A DNA stretch of 64,000 nucleotides from assembly GCF_014648255.1 (NCBI RefSeq), contig NZ_BMQT01000004.1, positions 186,001 through 250,000 of the forward strand, read 5' to 3'. This DNA is from Nocardioides albus (GTDB lineage: Bacteria > Actinomycetota > Actinomycetes > Propionibacteriales > Nocardioidaceae). The translations under genes and the position numbers were made by a program. This document shows, in pieces, positions 42,924 to 51,722 of this stretch (position 1 is the first letter of the stretch; each line of letters begins with the position of its first letter). The notes under the pieces were generated by a model, which worked only from the letters and a program-made list of their open reading frames with translations, was not told where the DNA came from and searched no databases.

Positions 42924-44948
42924 GTGCGAATGTGTGGAATGCCCCGACGGCTCGGTCGGCGCTTTGCGGCCATGTCGGTCTTCATCGGCGTGCTGGCGTC
43001 CGGGCTGGCCCTGGCGACAGCGTCCCCTGTAGCCGCAGCCCCTGGTGACGGCCTCGCCGCATCATCGAACGCTCGCTACGTCGTGGACGTCAAGGCTCGT
43101 GAGGTGCGGGCCTCCATCGACTTGACGATCACGAACCAGCAGCCGGACCAGGGGAACACCCGCTACTACTACAACTCGTACTGGATCTACGTCCCCGCGA
43201 AGGCCACGAAGATCAGAGCCTCCAGCCACGGTGCCACACTGCCGGTGAGCCTGGAGCCGGTGCCGAACGGTCCTGGGTCGTTTGCGAGAGTCGGCTTCTC
43301 GGGCCTGTACTACGGCCAGACGCGCACCATCAGCTGGGACTACACCATGCCCGCTGCACCGATCCGGTCGAAGAAGAGCAACGTCCGGGTCGGCGACGGC
43401 TACGCCGTCTTCGAGGCGGTGGGCATCGGTGACGACACGACGGTGGAGGTCGTCGGGCCACCCGCGATGGAGCTCGATGCCAGTGACGGGGTGTTCATCC
43501 AGAAGGAGACCGGCAAGTCGGTCACCTGGACGGCCTCGGACGTCGAGTTCGCCGGTGTCTCACTCCGCGACCGTGAGAAGAACATCGAGCGGACCGTCTC
43601 GATCGGCGGCACCGACGTGGTCGTCCAGGCGTTCCCCGGTGACGAGGCGTGGCTGGATTTCGCCGAGCGGAACATCGCCGAGGCCGTGCCCATCCTGGAG
43701 AGAATCGTCGGCGAGAAGTGGCCCGGCGAGCTGGACGTGATCCGCGAGGACACGAGCTCCGAAGCGACGGGGTACGCCTGGTTCGACTCGAGCGAACGAG
43801 AGATCGTCGTCTCGGAGCGGCTCGACGCCCCGACGCTCTACCACGAGCTCACCCACGCGTGGACCAACCACGACACGACCGACGAGCGCTGGATCAACGA
43901 GGGACTGACAGAGGTCATCGCCGCGCGAGTCGCACGAGAGACCGGCGTGAAGGAGGAGCCTCGCAAGACGCCGCGGCGGAAGGGTCCAGGAGCGTTCCCG
44001 CTGACTGAATGGGGGGCGTTCAGCCAGACGAACCGCGGCACCGACCTCTATGGGTACGCAGCTGCCTACACCGCCGTCGCCGCCATGCTCGAGGATCTCG
44101 ACGACGATCAGTTCTCTGCGCTCGTCCGTGATCTGTACCTGGGTCGCACCGCCTATGACGGGCCCGAGGAAGAGGGTTATCAGGGCGGTGGGGCCGTCTG
44201 GGGAACGTTTCTCGACCTGGCGGTGAAGCACGGTGCTGACCAGAACATCGACCGCGAGCTCAAGACCTGGGTGCTCACCAGAGGCCAGGCGAAGCAGTTG
44301 GCGGCGGCGAAGAAGGCCAAGGCGGCCTATGACGTCATCGACGAGGCCGACGGCGAGTGGTTGCCACCGAAGGGTCTGCGCGAAGCGATGGCGTACTGGA
44401 AGTTCCAGGACGCGGCGACCATCCGCGACCTCGCCGGAGACGCGGCCGAGGAGGCCGGCGAGTTCCAGATCGCCGCGGCAGACGCCGGCCTGCCGGCGTC
44501 GACGGCGATGAAGGCAGCGTACGAGACGGCGAACGTGGCCAGCGAGTACGGAGATGTGGCCGCCGCGCTGGCGAAGGCCGGCATGGTGACCGCCGAGGTC
44601 GGAGGGGTCTCCGCGGCCGTCGCGGGTTTCGACGGTCCGGTGACGGAGGTGGGTGAGCTGTTGCTCCGCCTCGACTCGGCGGCCGCAGAGGCACGGGATG
44701 ATCTCGACGCCGGAAGCGTGGAACAGGCGGCTGCGACGGCAGACGTCATCGCCGCTCGCTCGACGTGGGTGCTCATCGCGGGGATCGCGGCGTGGCTGGC
44801 ACTGATCAGTGCCGCGTACGGCCTGTTCAGGCTCTCGCGCTGGATCGCGGTCCGCGTCCGGGCGAGGCGGCGGGCGCGCAGGGAACAGCGCGATCCGGAT
44901 GGCGAGGCGGAGGACGTCGAGCAGGCCGAGGTCGAGATCATGGCCTGA
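42924..44948 (+). CDS. Membrane-anchored secreted zinc peptidase (gluzincin), paralogue 1 (674 aa)
   Basis: Sec signal (cleavage near PVAAA), an N-terminal beta-rich domain (about residues 40-200, with TITNQQPDQGNTRYYY), a catalytic domain with LYHELTHAW (zinc His pair near residues 307 and 311, Glu308) and WINEGLTE (third ligand Glu near 326). A helical C-terminal half, one membrane helix (about 613-637) and a basic tail follow. This resembles peptidase_MA-like gluzincins. The tandem paralogue at 45011 shares all blocks in the same order. GTG at 42924 lies just after TAGTTT with no Shine-Dalgarno sequence; an ATG at 42942 would also keep the signal. Confidence 0.85.
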   Translation: MRMCGMPRRLGRRFAAMSVFIGVLASGLALATASPVAAAPGDGLAASSNARYVVDVKAREVRASIDLTITNQQPDQGNTRYYYNSYWIYVPAKATKIRASSHGATLPVSLEPVPNGPGSFARVGFSGLYYGQTRTISWDYTMPAAPIRSKKSNVRVGDGYAVFEAVGIGDDTTVEVVGPPAMELDASDGVFIQKETGKSVTWTASDVEFAGVSLRDREKNIERTVSIGGTDVVVQAFPGDEAWLDFAERNIAEAVPILERIVGEKWPGELDVIREDTSSEATGYAWFDSSEREIVVSERLDAPTLYHELTHAWTNHDTTDERWINEGLTEVIAARVARETGVKEEPRKTPRRKGPGAFPLTEWGAFSQTNRGTDLYGYAAAYTAVAAMLEDLDDDQFSALVRDLYLGRTAYDGPEEEGYQGGGAVWGTFLDLAVKHGADQNIDRELKTWVLTRGQAKQLAAAKKAKAAYDVIDEADGEWLPPKGLREAMAYWKFQDAATIRDLAGDAAEEAGEFQIAAADAGLPASTAMKAAYETANVASEYGDVAAALAKAGMVTAEVGGVSAAVAGFDGPVTEVGELLLRLDSAAAEARDDLDAGSVEQAAATADVIAARSTWVLIAGIAAWLALISAAYGLFRLSRWIAVRVRARRRARREQRDPDGEAEDVEQAEVEIMA

Positions 44949-45010
44949 TTCGGGAGCGGCAGCTTTCAAAAGGGCTCGTACCCAACGGGGCATGGGTCTA
45001 AGGTTCCCGG

Positions 45011-47224
45011 GTGAAAAGCGGTCAGCGAGCAGGTCGGCTCCGGCGTACGGCAGCAGTGGTGCTCGCGCTGGGGGTGCTGGGTGCTGGGCTGGTGATGACC
45101 TCGCCCGCGGCGGTCGCGGCGCCCGACGACGGCGTCGCCGAGTCGTCACGCACCCGCTACGTGCTCGACGAAGGCGCAGTCAGGGTGAAGTCCAAGATCA
45201 AGGTCACCAACCAGCAGCCGAGCACAGCGACGACGTACTACTTCCTGACCGGTCACGCGATCCCGATCCCAGCAGGGGCGAAGAAGGTCAAGGCGACCAG
45301 CAACGGCTCGAGGCTGAAGGTGAGCACCGAGAAGATCCAGGGCACCGGCCTGGAGGTGGCCTCGGCATCGTTCCCGAACCTCTACTACGGCAAGTCCCGC
45401 ACCATCACCTGGACCTACGAGCTGCGGGGCGCCCCGATCCGGGCCAAGAAGAGTCACATCCGGATCGGCGACGGGTATGCCGTCTTTCCCGTGCTCGGTG
45501 TCGGTGACGACGACTCGGTGACCGTCGAGGTCGTGCTGCCGAAGTCGATGGACTTCTCCAGCTCCGTGCCCGGCTTCGAGGAGAAGACCAAGGGACGTAC
45601 GACGACCTGGAAGGCGACCGGCGACTTCATCGAGGGCGGCGTGTCCGCCCGAGATCCGAAGGCCTACGACGAGGAGAAGGTGGCCGTCGGCGACGCCGAC
45701 GTGTCGCTGCAGAGCTTCCCCGGTGACAAGGAGTGGCGTGACTTCGCCAAGAAGCAGGTACGCGCCGGCCTGCCCGTTCTGGAGAAGACGATCGGGCAGG
45801 AGTGGCCGGGTGGCCTCGACACGATCCGCGAAGACGTCTCCTCAGAGGCTCTCGGCTATGCCTGGTTCGACTCCGATGCCGACGAGATCGTCGTCTCCGA
45901 GGATCTCGATGCCGCCGTCCTCTACCACGAGATGACCCACGCCTGGATCAACCCGGACACCGTCAGCGGGCGGTGGCTCTCCGAGGGGCTGACCGAGATG
46001 GTCGCCCAGCGGGTCGCCGAGGAGACCGGCGCGAAGGGGCAGAGCTACCCCAAGGTGAAGCGACGCAGCAAGGACGCCTTCCCGCTCACCTCCTGGGACT
46101 CGCGGGCCCGCACGGGCGTCGAGGGCTCCGATGCCTACGGCTATCCGGCATCTGTCATCGCCGTCTCCGCGCTCGTCGAGGGTCTCTCCGACAAGCAGCT
46201 GGCCGCGCTGCTGAGTGACGTCTATCAGGGGCGCACGGCCTACGCGATTCCGTCCGACGGCGACAACCCGCGTCCGGGTGACTGGTCGACATTCCTCGAC
46301 CTGGCGCTGAAGCACGGCGCCTCCGCGACGAAGGCCGAGAAGACGCTGCGCACCTGGGTGCTCAGCAAACCGGACGTGCGGTTGCTCGAGAAGCATGCCG
46401 CAGCCCGCAAGACGTACGAAGCGCTCGACCGTGCCAACGGAGACTGGGCGCCCCCGGCGGGGGTCCGTGACCCGATGTCGATCTGGCAGTTCCAGGGTGC
46501 GGAGTCCGTCATCGAGATGGTCGAGGGCGTGAGCAAGGACGCCGTCGCCGTGCAGGACGCGGCCGAGACAGCCGGGATTCGCGTGCCTTCGTCGGTCGAG
46601 ACGGCCTACGAGACGGCGGACGCCACCAGCGAATACCAAGAGCTCGCCACCCTGCTGCCGAAGGCGGCCGCGGCGACCGAGACGGTCGGCGCGGCCAGCG
46701 CGGCGGTCGACGGCACCCAGAACCCGGTCACCGAGCTCGGCGAGCTCGTGCTGTTCCTGGACGCCGGTGCCGCGAGCGCGCGGGCCGACCTGGACGACGG
46801 GCATCTCGACGACGCCTCGGCGACGGCCGCCGGGGTCGAGGCCCGGGCGTCGTGGGCATTCTGGGCAGGGCTGATCACGCTGCTGGTGCTCGCCGGGGCG
46901 GCGTACGCGGCGTTCCGGGTGTTTCGCAGCCCGTGGGCGCAAGGCCGACGGGATGGTCGCCGGCAGCGGCGGGCGAGACGCAGGGCGTTCCTCGCGCAGG
47001 TCAAGGAGACCAAGAAGGCAGGTGCTCCGTGGGACCGCCCGGCTCCGCCGCGCCACCCACCCGGTCCGCCGCCGTCAGTCGGTGGCGAGCTCTTCGGCGT
47101 ACAGCGCGGCCCCGACGGCCCCCGCGGTGTTGAGCAGCTTCGCCGGGATGATCTCGGTGTCCAGGTCGAGCAGCGGCAGGAATTCGGCCGCTTCCTTCGA
47201 CACCCCTCCGCCGACCAGGAATAG
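45011..47224 (+). CDS. Membrane-anchored secreted zinc peptidase (gluzincin), paralogue 2 (737 aa)
   Basis: Same architecture as the gene before it: Sec signal (cleavage near AAVAA), beta-rich domain with KVTNQQPSTATTYYF, LYHEMTHAW (zinc His near 306 and 310), WLSEGLTE, helical domain, a membrane helix (about 616-640) and an Arg/Lys-rich cytosolic tail. The GTG at 45011 lies exactly 6 nt after TAAGGT, so the mRNA is probably leaderless. The last 50 codons (47075-47224) run antisense through the 3' end of ppgK. The original stop has apparently been lost, or the two genes truly overlap. The duplication suggests divergent substrates or regulation. Confidence 0.85.
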   Translation: MKSGQRAGRLRRTAAVVLALGVLGAGLVMTSPAAVAAPDDGVAESSRTRYVLDEGAVRVKSKIKVTNQQPSTATTYYFLTGHAIPIPAGAKKVKATSNGSRLKVSTEKIQGTGLEVASASFPNLYYGKSRTITWTYELRGAPIRAKKSHIRIGDGYAVFPVLGVGDDDSVTVEVVLPKSMDFSSSVPGFEEKTKGRTTTWKATGDFIEGGVSARDPKAYDEEKVAVGDADVSLQSFPGDKEWRDFAKKQVRAGLPVLEKTIGQEWPGGLDTIREDVSSEALGYAWFDSDADEIVVSEDLDAAVLYHEMTHAWINPDTVSGRWLSEGLTEMVAQRVAEETGAKGQSYPKVKRRSKDAFPLTSWDSRARTGVEGSDAYGYPASVIAVSALVEGLSDKQLAALLSDVYQGRTAYAIPSDGDNPRPGDWSTFLDLALKHGASATKAEKTLRTWVLSKPDVRLLEKHAAARKTYEALDRANGDWAPPAGVRDPMSIWQFQGAESVIEMVEGVSKDAVAVQDAAETAGIRVPSSVETAYETADATSEYQELATLLPKAAAATETVGAASAAVDGTQNPVTELGELVLFLDAGAASARADLDDGHLDDASATAAGVEARASWAFWAGLITLLVLAGAAYAAFRVFRSPWAQGRRDGRRQRRARRRAFLAQVKETKKAGAPWDRPAPPRHPPGPPPSVGGELFGVQRGPDGPRGVEQLRRDDLGVQVEQRQEFGRFLRHPSADQE

Positions 47225-47830
47225 GTCGGGCGAGAAGAGCATCTCCAGGTGCTGGTAGTACTTGCGCAGCCGCTTGGCCCAGTGTTTCCAGGAGAGCTCC
47301 TCGCGCTTGCGGGCGACGTTGGAGGCGCGGGTCTCGGCGTCGTGGCCGTCGAGCTCGAGGTGACCGAGCTCGGAGTTGGGAACGAGCACGCCGTCATAGA
47401 GGAGCGCCGAGCCGATGCCGGTGCCGAGCGTCGTCATGATGACCAGTCCGCGGCGGCCCTTCGCGGCGCCGTAGCGCACCTCGGCCAGGCCGGCGGCGTC
47501 GGCGTCGTTGACCACGTGCACGTCGCGGCCGGTGGCCGCGGTGAAGATCGCGTCCGCGTCGGCGCCGATCCAGGACTTGTCGATGTTGGCCGCGGAGTGG
47601 ACCACCCCGTGGCGTACGACGCCCGGAACGGTCACCCCGACCTTGCCGTCGCAGTCCGGGAAGTGCGAGAGCAGTTCCACGAAGATCTCGGCGATGGCCT
47701 CGGGGGTGGAGCGTTCGGGCGTCGGGATGCGTACGCGTTCCGCGGCGAACTCGCCGGTCGCGAGGTCGATCGGGGCACCCTTGATGCCGGTGCCGCCGAA
47801 GTCGATGCCGAAGGGCAGGCTCGTCGTCAT
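47075..47830 (-). CDS. ppgK: Polyphosphate glucokinase (251 aa)
   Basis: Phosphorylates glucose with polyphosphate or ATP, cytoplasmic. ROK-type fold: GIDFGGTGIKGAPIDL (about residues 8-23), NIDKSWIGAD, VVNDADAAGLAE (catalytic Asp near 109) and TTLGTGIGSALLYDG (about 129-143), then NSELGHLELDG. These are the diagnostic PpgK blocks. ATG at 47830. The 3' 150 nt overlap the convergent peptidase gene. An imperfect 68-bp palindrome lies upstream. Confidence 0.95.
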   Translation of the reverse strand: MTTSLPFGIDFGGTGIKGAPIDLATGEFAAERVRIPTPERSTPEAIAEIFVELLSHFPDCDGKVGVTVPGVVRHGVVHSAANIDKSWIGADADAIFTAATGRDVHVVNDADAAGLAEVRYGAAKGRRGLVIMTTLGTGIGSALLYDGVLVPNSELGHLELDGHDAETRASNVARKREELSWKHWAKRLRKYYQHLEMLFSPDLFLVGGGVSKEAAEFLPLLDLDTEIIPAKLLNTAGAVGAALYAEELATD

Positions 47831-47876
47831 GGATCCATCCTATTTACGAGGCAACTCTTGGTGCGGCCGCGTTGGT

Positions 47877-47944
47877 GTAACACGCTGTTCGTAGTTCTAT
47901 CCGGTCGTTATAACGGGCGAGTAGTACCACGAACGACGTGTTAC
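47877..47944. repeat. 68-bp imperfect palindrome centred on GTTATAAC
   Basis: The 8-bp palindrome GTTATAAC (47907-47914) is flanked by 30-nt arms that match their complement at 22 of 30 positions. The outer 8 bp GTAACACG/CGTGTTAC and an inner GTTCGT are fully paired. It lies upstream of ppgK and downstream of the MMPL gene. Read on the minus strand it contains TACTCGCCCGTTATAA, nearly the same as the loop of the 79-nt palindrome at 56953. Confidence 0.75.
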
Positions 47945-47965
47945 CCCTGCCGATCCCCCGCAGGC

Positions 47966-48009
47966 AGCGAACAGCCCCCGATCTCGTACGAGGTCGGGGG
48001 CTGTTCGCT
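47966..48009 (-). terminator. Strong terminator after the MMPL gene
   Basis: A 21-bp stem beginning AGCGAACAGCCCCCGATCTC pairs with 47989-48009, with one G-U type mismatch and a 2-nt loop TA. It begins 12 nt after the MMPL stop (minus strand). Confidence 0.88.
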
Positions 48010-48021
48010 GTGACGGGACGG

Positions 48022-50364
48022 TCAGCTCTTGACGAGCTCCGGCTCACGCGGGTCGTCGGCGTAGTGGTCGGCGAGGTAGTGCCGCTCCAGGCTCTCGCCC
48101 TCGACGTCGACGTTCGGGAGGATCCGGTCGAGCCACTTCGGCAGCCACCAGGCCTTCTCCTTCATCAGGTACATCAGCGTCGGGATCAGCAGCATCCGCA
48201 CGATGAAGGCATCGAAGATGACCGCTGCGGCGAGCGCGAAGCCCATCGACTTGATGATCGGGTCGTCCATCATGATGAAGCCCGCGAAGACCGCGGTCAT
48301 GATCAGCGCGGCAGCGGTGACCACCCGGGCCGAGTTGCGGAACCCGTCGACCACGGCCTCCTTGTAGGAGGCGCCGTGGACGTGGGCCTCGCGGATCCTG
48401 GTCACCAGGAAGACCTGGTAGTCCATCGCCAGCCCGAAGACCAGACCGATCAGGAAGATCGGCATGAAGCTGACGATCGGCTGGCCGTCGAAGATCCCGA
48501 AGGCACCCTCCTGGAACACCGCCACGGTGACGCCGAGGGTGGCCAGGACGGAGAGCAGGAAGCCGAGCGTCGCCGTCAGCGGCACCAGGATCGAACGGAA
48601 GACGAGCATCAGCAGGATGAACGCCAGCCCGATCACGATGGCCAGGTAGGGCAGCAGCGCGTCGTTGAGCTTCTCGGAGATGTCGGACATGATCGCCGAC
48701 GTACCGGTGACGGCCAGGTCGGCGCCGGTCTGCTCCTCGAGCGCACCCTCACCCTCACGCAGCTCCGCGAGGAGCTCGTCGGTCGCCTCGTCCTCCGGCG
48801 CCGTCTCGGGCTCGATCAGGATCACTGCGCCGTTCTCGTTGCCCGACGGCGGCACCACCTTGGCGACCCCGTCCATGGACCCGGCCCACTCGGCGACCTC
48901 CGCGTACGCGGCCTGCTTCTCGGCCTGGTCGCCCGGCATGTCGCGGGCGTCGACGACCAGCATCATCGGGTCGAGGCGGCCCGGGCCGAAGCCGTCGACG
49001 ACCAGCTCGACCGCCTGCCGGCGCGAGCTGTCCTCGGGTGCGGTGCTGTCGCTCGGCATCCCCAGGTGCAGGTCCTTGAAGGGGATCGCCAGCGCGCCGA
49101 GACCGATGATCACGATGAGCGCCCAGGCGATGGGGGCCTTGCCGATGAACCGCGCCCAGCGGACACCGTTGTTGAGGACGCGGCCGTTTGCCTCGCGCTT
49201 GGGCCGGTAGCGGCGTACGGACAGGCCGAAGGCCTTCGACTTGAACAGGCCGAGCAGCGCGGGCAGCAGGGTCAGCGCCACCAGGACGGCGACCACGACG
49301 GTCACCGCGGCGCCGATGCCCATGGCTGTCAGGAACGGGATGCCGACCACGCTGAGCGCGGCGAGCGCGATGACGACGGTGAGGCCGGCGAAGACGACGG
49401 CCGAGCCCGCGGTGCCGACGGCGATACCGATGGCCTCCTCACGGTCGTCGGTGTGGTCGAGCTCGCTGCGGTAGCGAGCGAGGATGAAGAGCGCGTAGTC
49501 GATCCCGACCGCGAGGCCGATCATCGTGGCCAGCATCGGAGTGGTCGAGGAGACCTCGGTGAAGGCCGTCAGCGCGGTGATGCCGAGGGTGCCGATGGCG
49601 ACGCCGAAACCGGCGGTGAGGATCGGGAGCCCGGCGGCCACGAAGGAGCCGAAGGTCAGCAGCAGGATGAGCAGAGCGAGCGCGATACCGATCAGCTCGG
49701 CGCTGGCGCTGCCCATCTCCATCACCTGCATGCCCTGTCCGCGCACCTCGACCTGGAGCCCGGTGTCCTCGGCGGCCTGCTCGACGACGTCGGTGACCTC
49801 CTCTTGCATCGCGGGCGTCACGTCGGCGACCTCGACGTCCTCGAACTCGGTCGAGATCAGGCCGATGCGGCCGTCCTCCGACAGGGTCGGCTGCGCCTGG
49901 AGCTGACCGAGCAGCATCTGCTCGGCCTGCTCGGTCGGCACCTGCTGACCGCTCTCGGCCGACATCATCTCGGCGTACGCGGGAGCGGCGGCCTTGGCCT
50001 GCTCCGGGGTCCAGATGTAGGAGATCTGGTCGGGGACGTCGTCGAGTGCGGCGAGGTCCGCGACGAGGTCGGCCACGGCCTTCTGGTTCTCCGGCGTCGT
50101 CAGGGTCTCGCCCTCCGGAGCGGCGACGACGACCTCGATGGAGGCGGCGTCGAGCACGGAGCCGCCTTCTGTGCCCATGATCTCGGGCAGCTCCTCGGCC
50201 GCCTCGACCGACTCGAGGCCGGGCATGCTGAACGTCGTGGACATCGGCTTGGACATCGTGGTCGCCACCGCGCCGATGCCGATGATGACGATCAGCCAGA
50301 TGGCGACGAAGATCGGCCACCGCCGGTAGGCGGTCTTTCCGAGCCGATAGAGCAGCTTGGCCAT
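48022..50364 (-). CDS. MMPL/RND-family transporter (780 aa)
   Basis: Twelve-helix proton-driven exporter of the actinobacterial MmpL group: helix 1, a large extracytoplasmic loop (about 45-205), five helices (about 210-385), a second loop and five more helices. The proton-relay GxxxDY motifs are at GLAVGIDYALFILARYRSEL (limited here to GLAVGIDYALF, about residue 300) and GLVFGLAMDYQVFLVTR (about 660). It probably exports lipids or drugs. It follows its TetR-type regulator by 24 nt on the same strand, so the two form an autoregulated operon. Confidence 0.93.
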   Translation of the reverse strand: MAKLLYRLGKTAYRRWPIFVAIWLIVIIGIGAVATTMSKPMSTTFSMPGLESVEAAEELPEIMGTEGGSVLDAASIEVVVAAPEGETLTTPENQKAVADLVADLAALDDVPDQISYIWTPEQAKAAAPAYAEMMSAESGQQVPTEQAEQMLLGQLQAQPTLSEDGRIGLISTEFEDVEVADVTPAMQEEVTDVVEQAAEDTGLQVEVRGQGMQVMEMGSASAELIGIALALLILLLTFGSFVAAGLPILTAGFGVAIGTLGITALTAFTEVSSTTPMLATMIGLAVGIDYALFILARYRSELDHTDDREEAIGIAVGTAGSAVVFAGLTVVIALAALSVVGIPFLTAMGIGAAVTVVVAVLVALTLLPALLGLFKSKAFGLSVRRYRPKREANGRVLNNGVRWARFIGKAPIAWALIVIIGLGALAIPFKDLHLGMPSDSTAPEDSSRRQAVELVVDGFGPGRLDPMMLVVDARDMPGDQAEKQAAYAEVAEWAGSMDGVAKVVPPSGNENGAVILIEPETAPEDEATDELLAELREGEGALEEQTGADLAVTGTSAIMSDISEKLNDALLPYLAIVIGLAFILLMLVFRSILVPLTATLGFLLSVLATLGVTVAVFQEGAFGIFDGQPIVSFMPIFLIGLVFGLAMDYQVFLVTRIREAHVHGASYKEAVVDGFRNSARVVTAAALIMTAVFAGFIMMDDPIIKSMGFALAAAVIFDAFIVRMLLIPTLMYLMKEKAWWLPKWLDRILPNVDVEGESLERHYLADHYADDPREPELVKS

Positions 50365-50388
50365 GACAGGGTTCCCCTTGGTCAGTTG

Positions 50389-50955
50389 TCAGAACAGATC
50401 GACGAGGTCGTCGAAGATCCGGGTGAACTGGTCGGCGACAGTGCCGTCCGATGGGCTCTCGATGGCCCGGTTGAGCGCGGCGTCGAAGACGACGATCACG
50501 AGTTTGAGGAGGACTCCGGCGAGCTCCGGAGACATGCGGTTGCCCTCGCGTTGCGAGATCACGTCGGAGAAGTGGTTGGTCGCCTTCTCGAAGCGACCGT
50601 GCGCGGCCCGGAGCACCTGGTGATTGCTGACGAAGACGTGCCGGATGAGTCGGAGCTGCTCGTTGTCGATGCCATCGACCTCGAGCTGCGTACGGATCAA
50701 GGCGCAGAGGTCGGCACACAGCTCGCCCGTCGGCCCGCCCTTCACGAAGGTCTCGACCAGGGCCGGATCCGGCTCGTGGTCCGGTCCGAGGACGGCGTCC
50801 ATCTTGCTCGGGACGTGATTGAACAACGTACGCCGCGAGACACCGACCCGCTCGGCGAGATGGTCCATGGTCCAGCCGTCGAAGCCGAACTCATCGGTCA
50901 TCTCGAGCGCGGCGGAGTGGATCGCCGCCGCGGTGCGGTCGAGCTGCCGCATCAT
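50389..50955 (-). CDS. TetR-family regulator of the MMPL operon (188 aa)
   Basis: N-terminal TetR HTH (about residues 25-50: TMDHLAERVGVSRRTLFNHV) and a helical ligand domain with a TetR_C-like pattern. ATG at 50955 was taken because the HTH then begins at the usual distance; a second ATG is 3 nt further in. It is the first gene of the operon with the MMPL exporter and faces another TetR gene across a palindrome-rich 123-nt gap. Confidence 0.9.
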   Translation of the reverse strand: MMRQLDRTAAAIHSAALEMTDEFGFDGWTMDHLAERVGVSRRTLFNHVPSKMDAVLGPDHEPDPALVETFVKGGPTGELCADLCALIRTQLEVDGIDNEQLRLIRHVFVSNHQVLRAAHGRFEKATNHFSDVISQREGNRMSPELAGVLLKLVIVVFDAALNRAIESPSDGTVADQFTRIFDDLVDLF

Positions 50956-50960
50956 CGAGT

Positions 50961-51014
50961 TGCACTTTCTCTCACAGAGTGCATTTTTGCACCCCGGGGG
51001 TATTGAGTGCAAAA
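50961..51014. promoter_or_regulatory. Operator array between two divergent TetR genes
   Basis: TGCACT/AGTGCA (50961-50983) and TTTTGCAC/GTGCAAAA (50985-51014) are consecutive perfect inverted pairs sharing the TGCAC/GTGCA half-site. The second also has ACCCCGGGGGT at its centre. They begin 6 nt before the MMPL-operon TetR gene and are its likely autorepression site. Confidence 0.7.
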
Positions 51015-51078
51015 CAATGTGGCCAGGTTCACCTGGTCTCGTCATCCCGGCCGGCGACAGGTCCTAGACTTTGCGCCC

Positions 51079-51651
51079 ATGGGGGCCGGCGTACCTGAAA
51101 CCACCCGACAGCGGATCCTCGATGCCGCTGTCGAGATGACCACCGAGGCAGGGTGGGCGAGCGTGACGATGTCGCGCATCGCCGAGCGATGCGGGGTAAG
51201 CCGGCAGACGGTCTACAACGACATCGGCGCGAAGCCGGTGCTCGCGAAGGCGTTGATCCTGCGTGAGCTGGAGCAGTTCCTCGCCGGCGTGAGGTCGGCC
51301 TTCGACGCGGAGGACGACTTCCTCCGAGCGATCCGCCAGGCGACGTACGCCGTTCTCGACCGCGCCCAGGACAACAAGCTGCTGCACGCCGTGGTCTCGG
51401 CGACCCACGGCGCCGACACCGAGCTGCTGCCCTTCCTGACCAGCCATAGCGAGGGACTGCTCGGCTATGCGACCGCGATCATCCACGAGCACATCAGGAA
51501 GTTCGACCACGGGCTGAGCGATGCGCAGGCGGACGCCGCCATCGAGATGACCGTGCGCGTGGTGCTCAGCCATGTCATGCAGCCCACCAAGTCACCTGGC
51601 GAGACCGCCGACGACATCGCCTGGCTGATGTCGCGGGTGCTGCGTGCGTGA
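51079..51651 (+). CDS. TetR-family regulator (190 aa)
   Basis: N-terminal HTH (about residues 10-50: ETTRQRILDAAVEM and MSRIAERCGVSRQTVYNDIG) and a helical C-terminal domain. ATG at 51079 lies 8 nt after TAGACT with no Shine-Dalgarno sequence. The target is unknown; the divergent MMPL operon or the lipoprotein downstream are possible. Its stop lies 72 nt before the M15 peptidase start. Confidence 0.9.
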   Translation: MGAGVPETTRQRILDAAVEMTTEAGWASVTMSRIAERCGVSRQTVYNDIGAKPVLAKALILRELEQFLAGVRSAFDAEDDFLRAIRQATYAVLDRAQDNKLLHAVVSATHGADTELLPFLTSHSEGLLGYATAIIHEHIRKFDHGLSDAQADAAIEMTVRVVLSHVMQPTKSPGETADDIAWLMSRVLRA

Positions 51652-51722
51652 TCCGGGTCTTCCTACCGGCGAGTTGGGCAGTCACCAGCCCTCGCCTAAC
51701 CTTCCTGCGGGGAGGTGGACGG

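Noticed and set aside
47938..51006. A 1022-codon open frame on the plus strand across the MMPL/TetR operon
   Set aside because: It is antisense to the MMPL gene, rich in Arg/Asp/Gln/Gly as expected for a high-GC shadow frame, and has no recognisable domain. The minus strand gives a complete MMPL protein.
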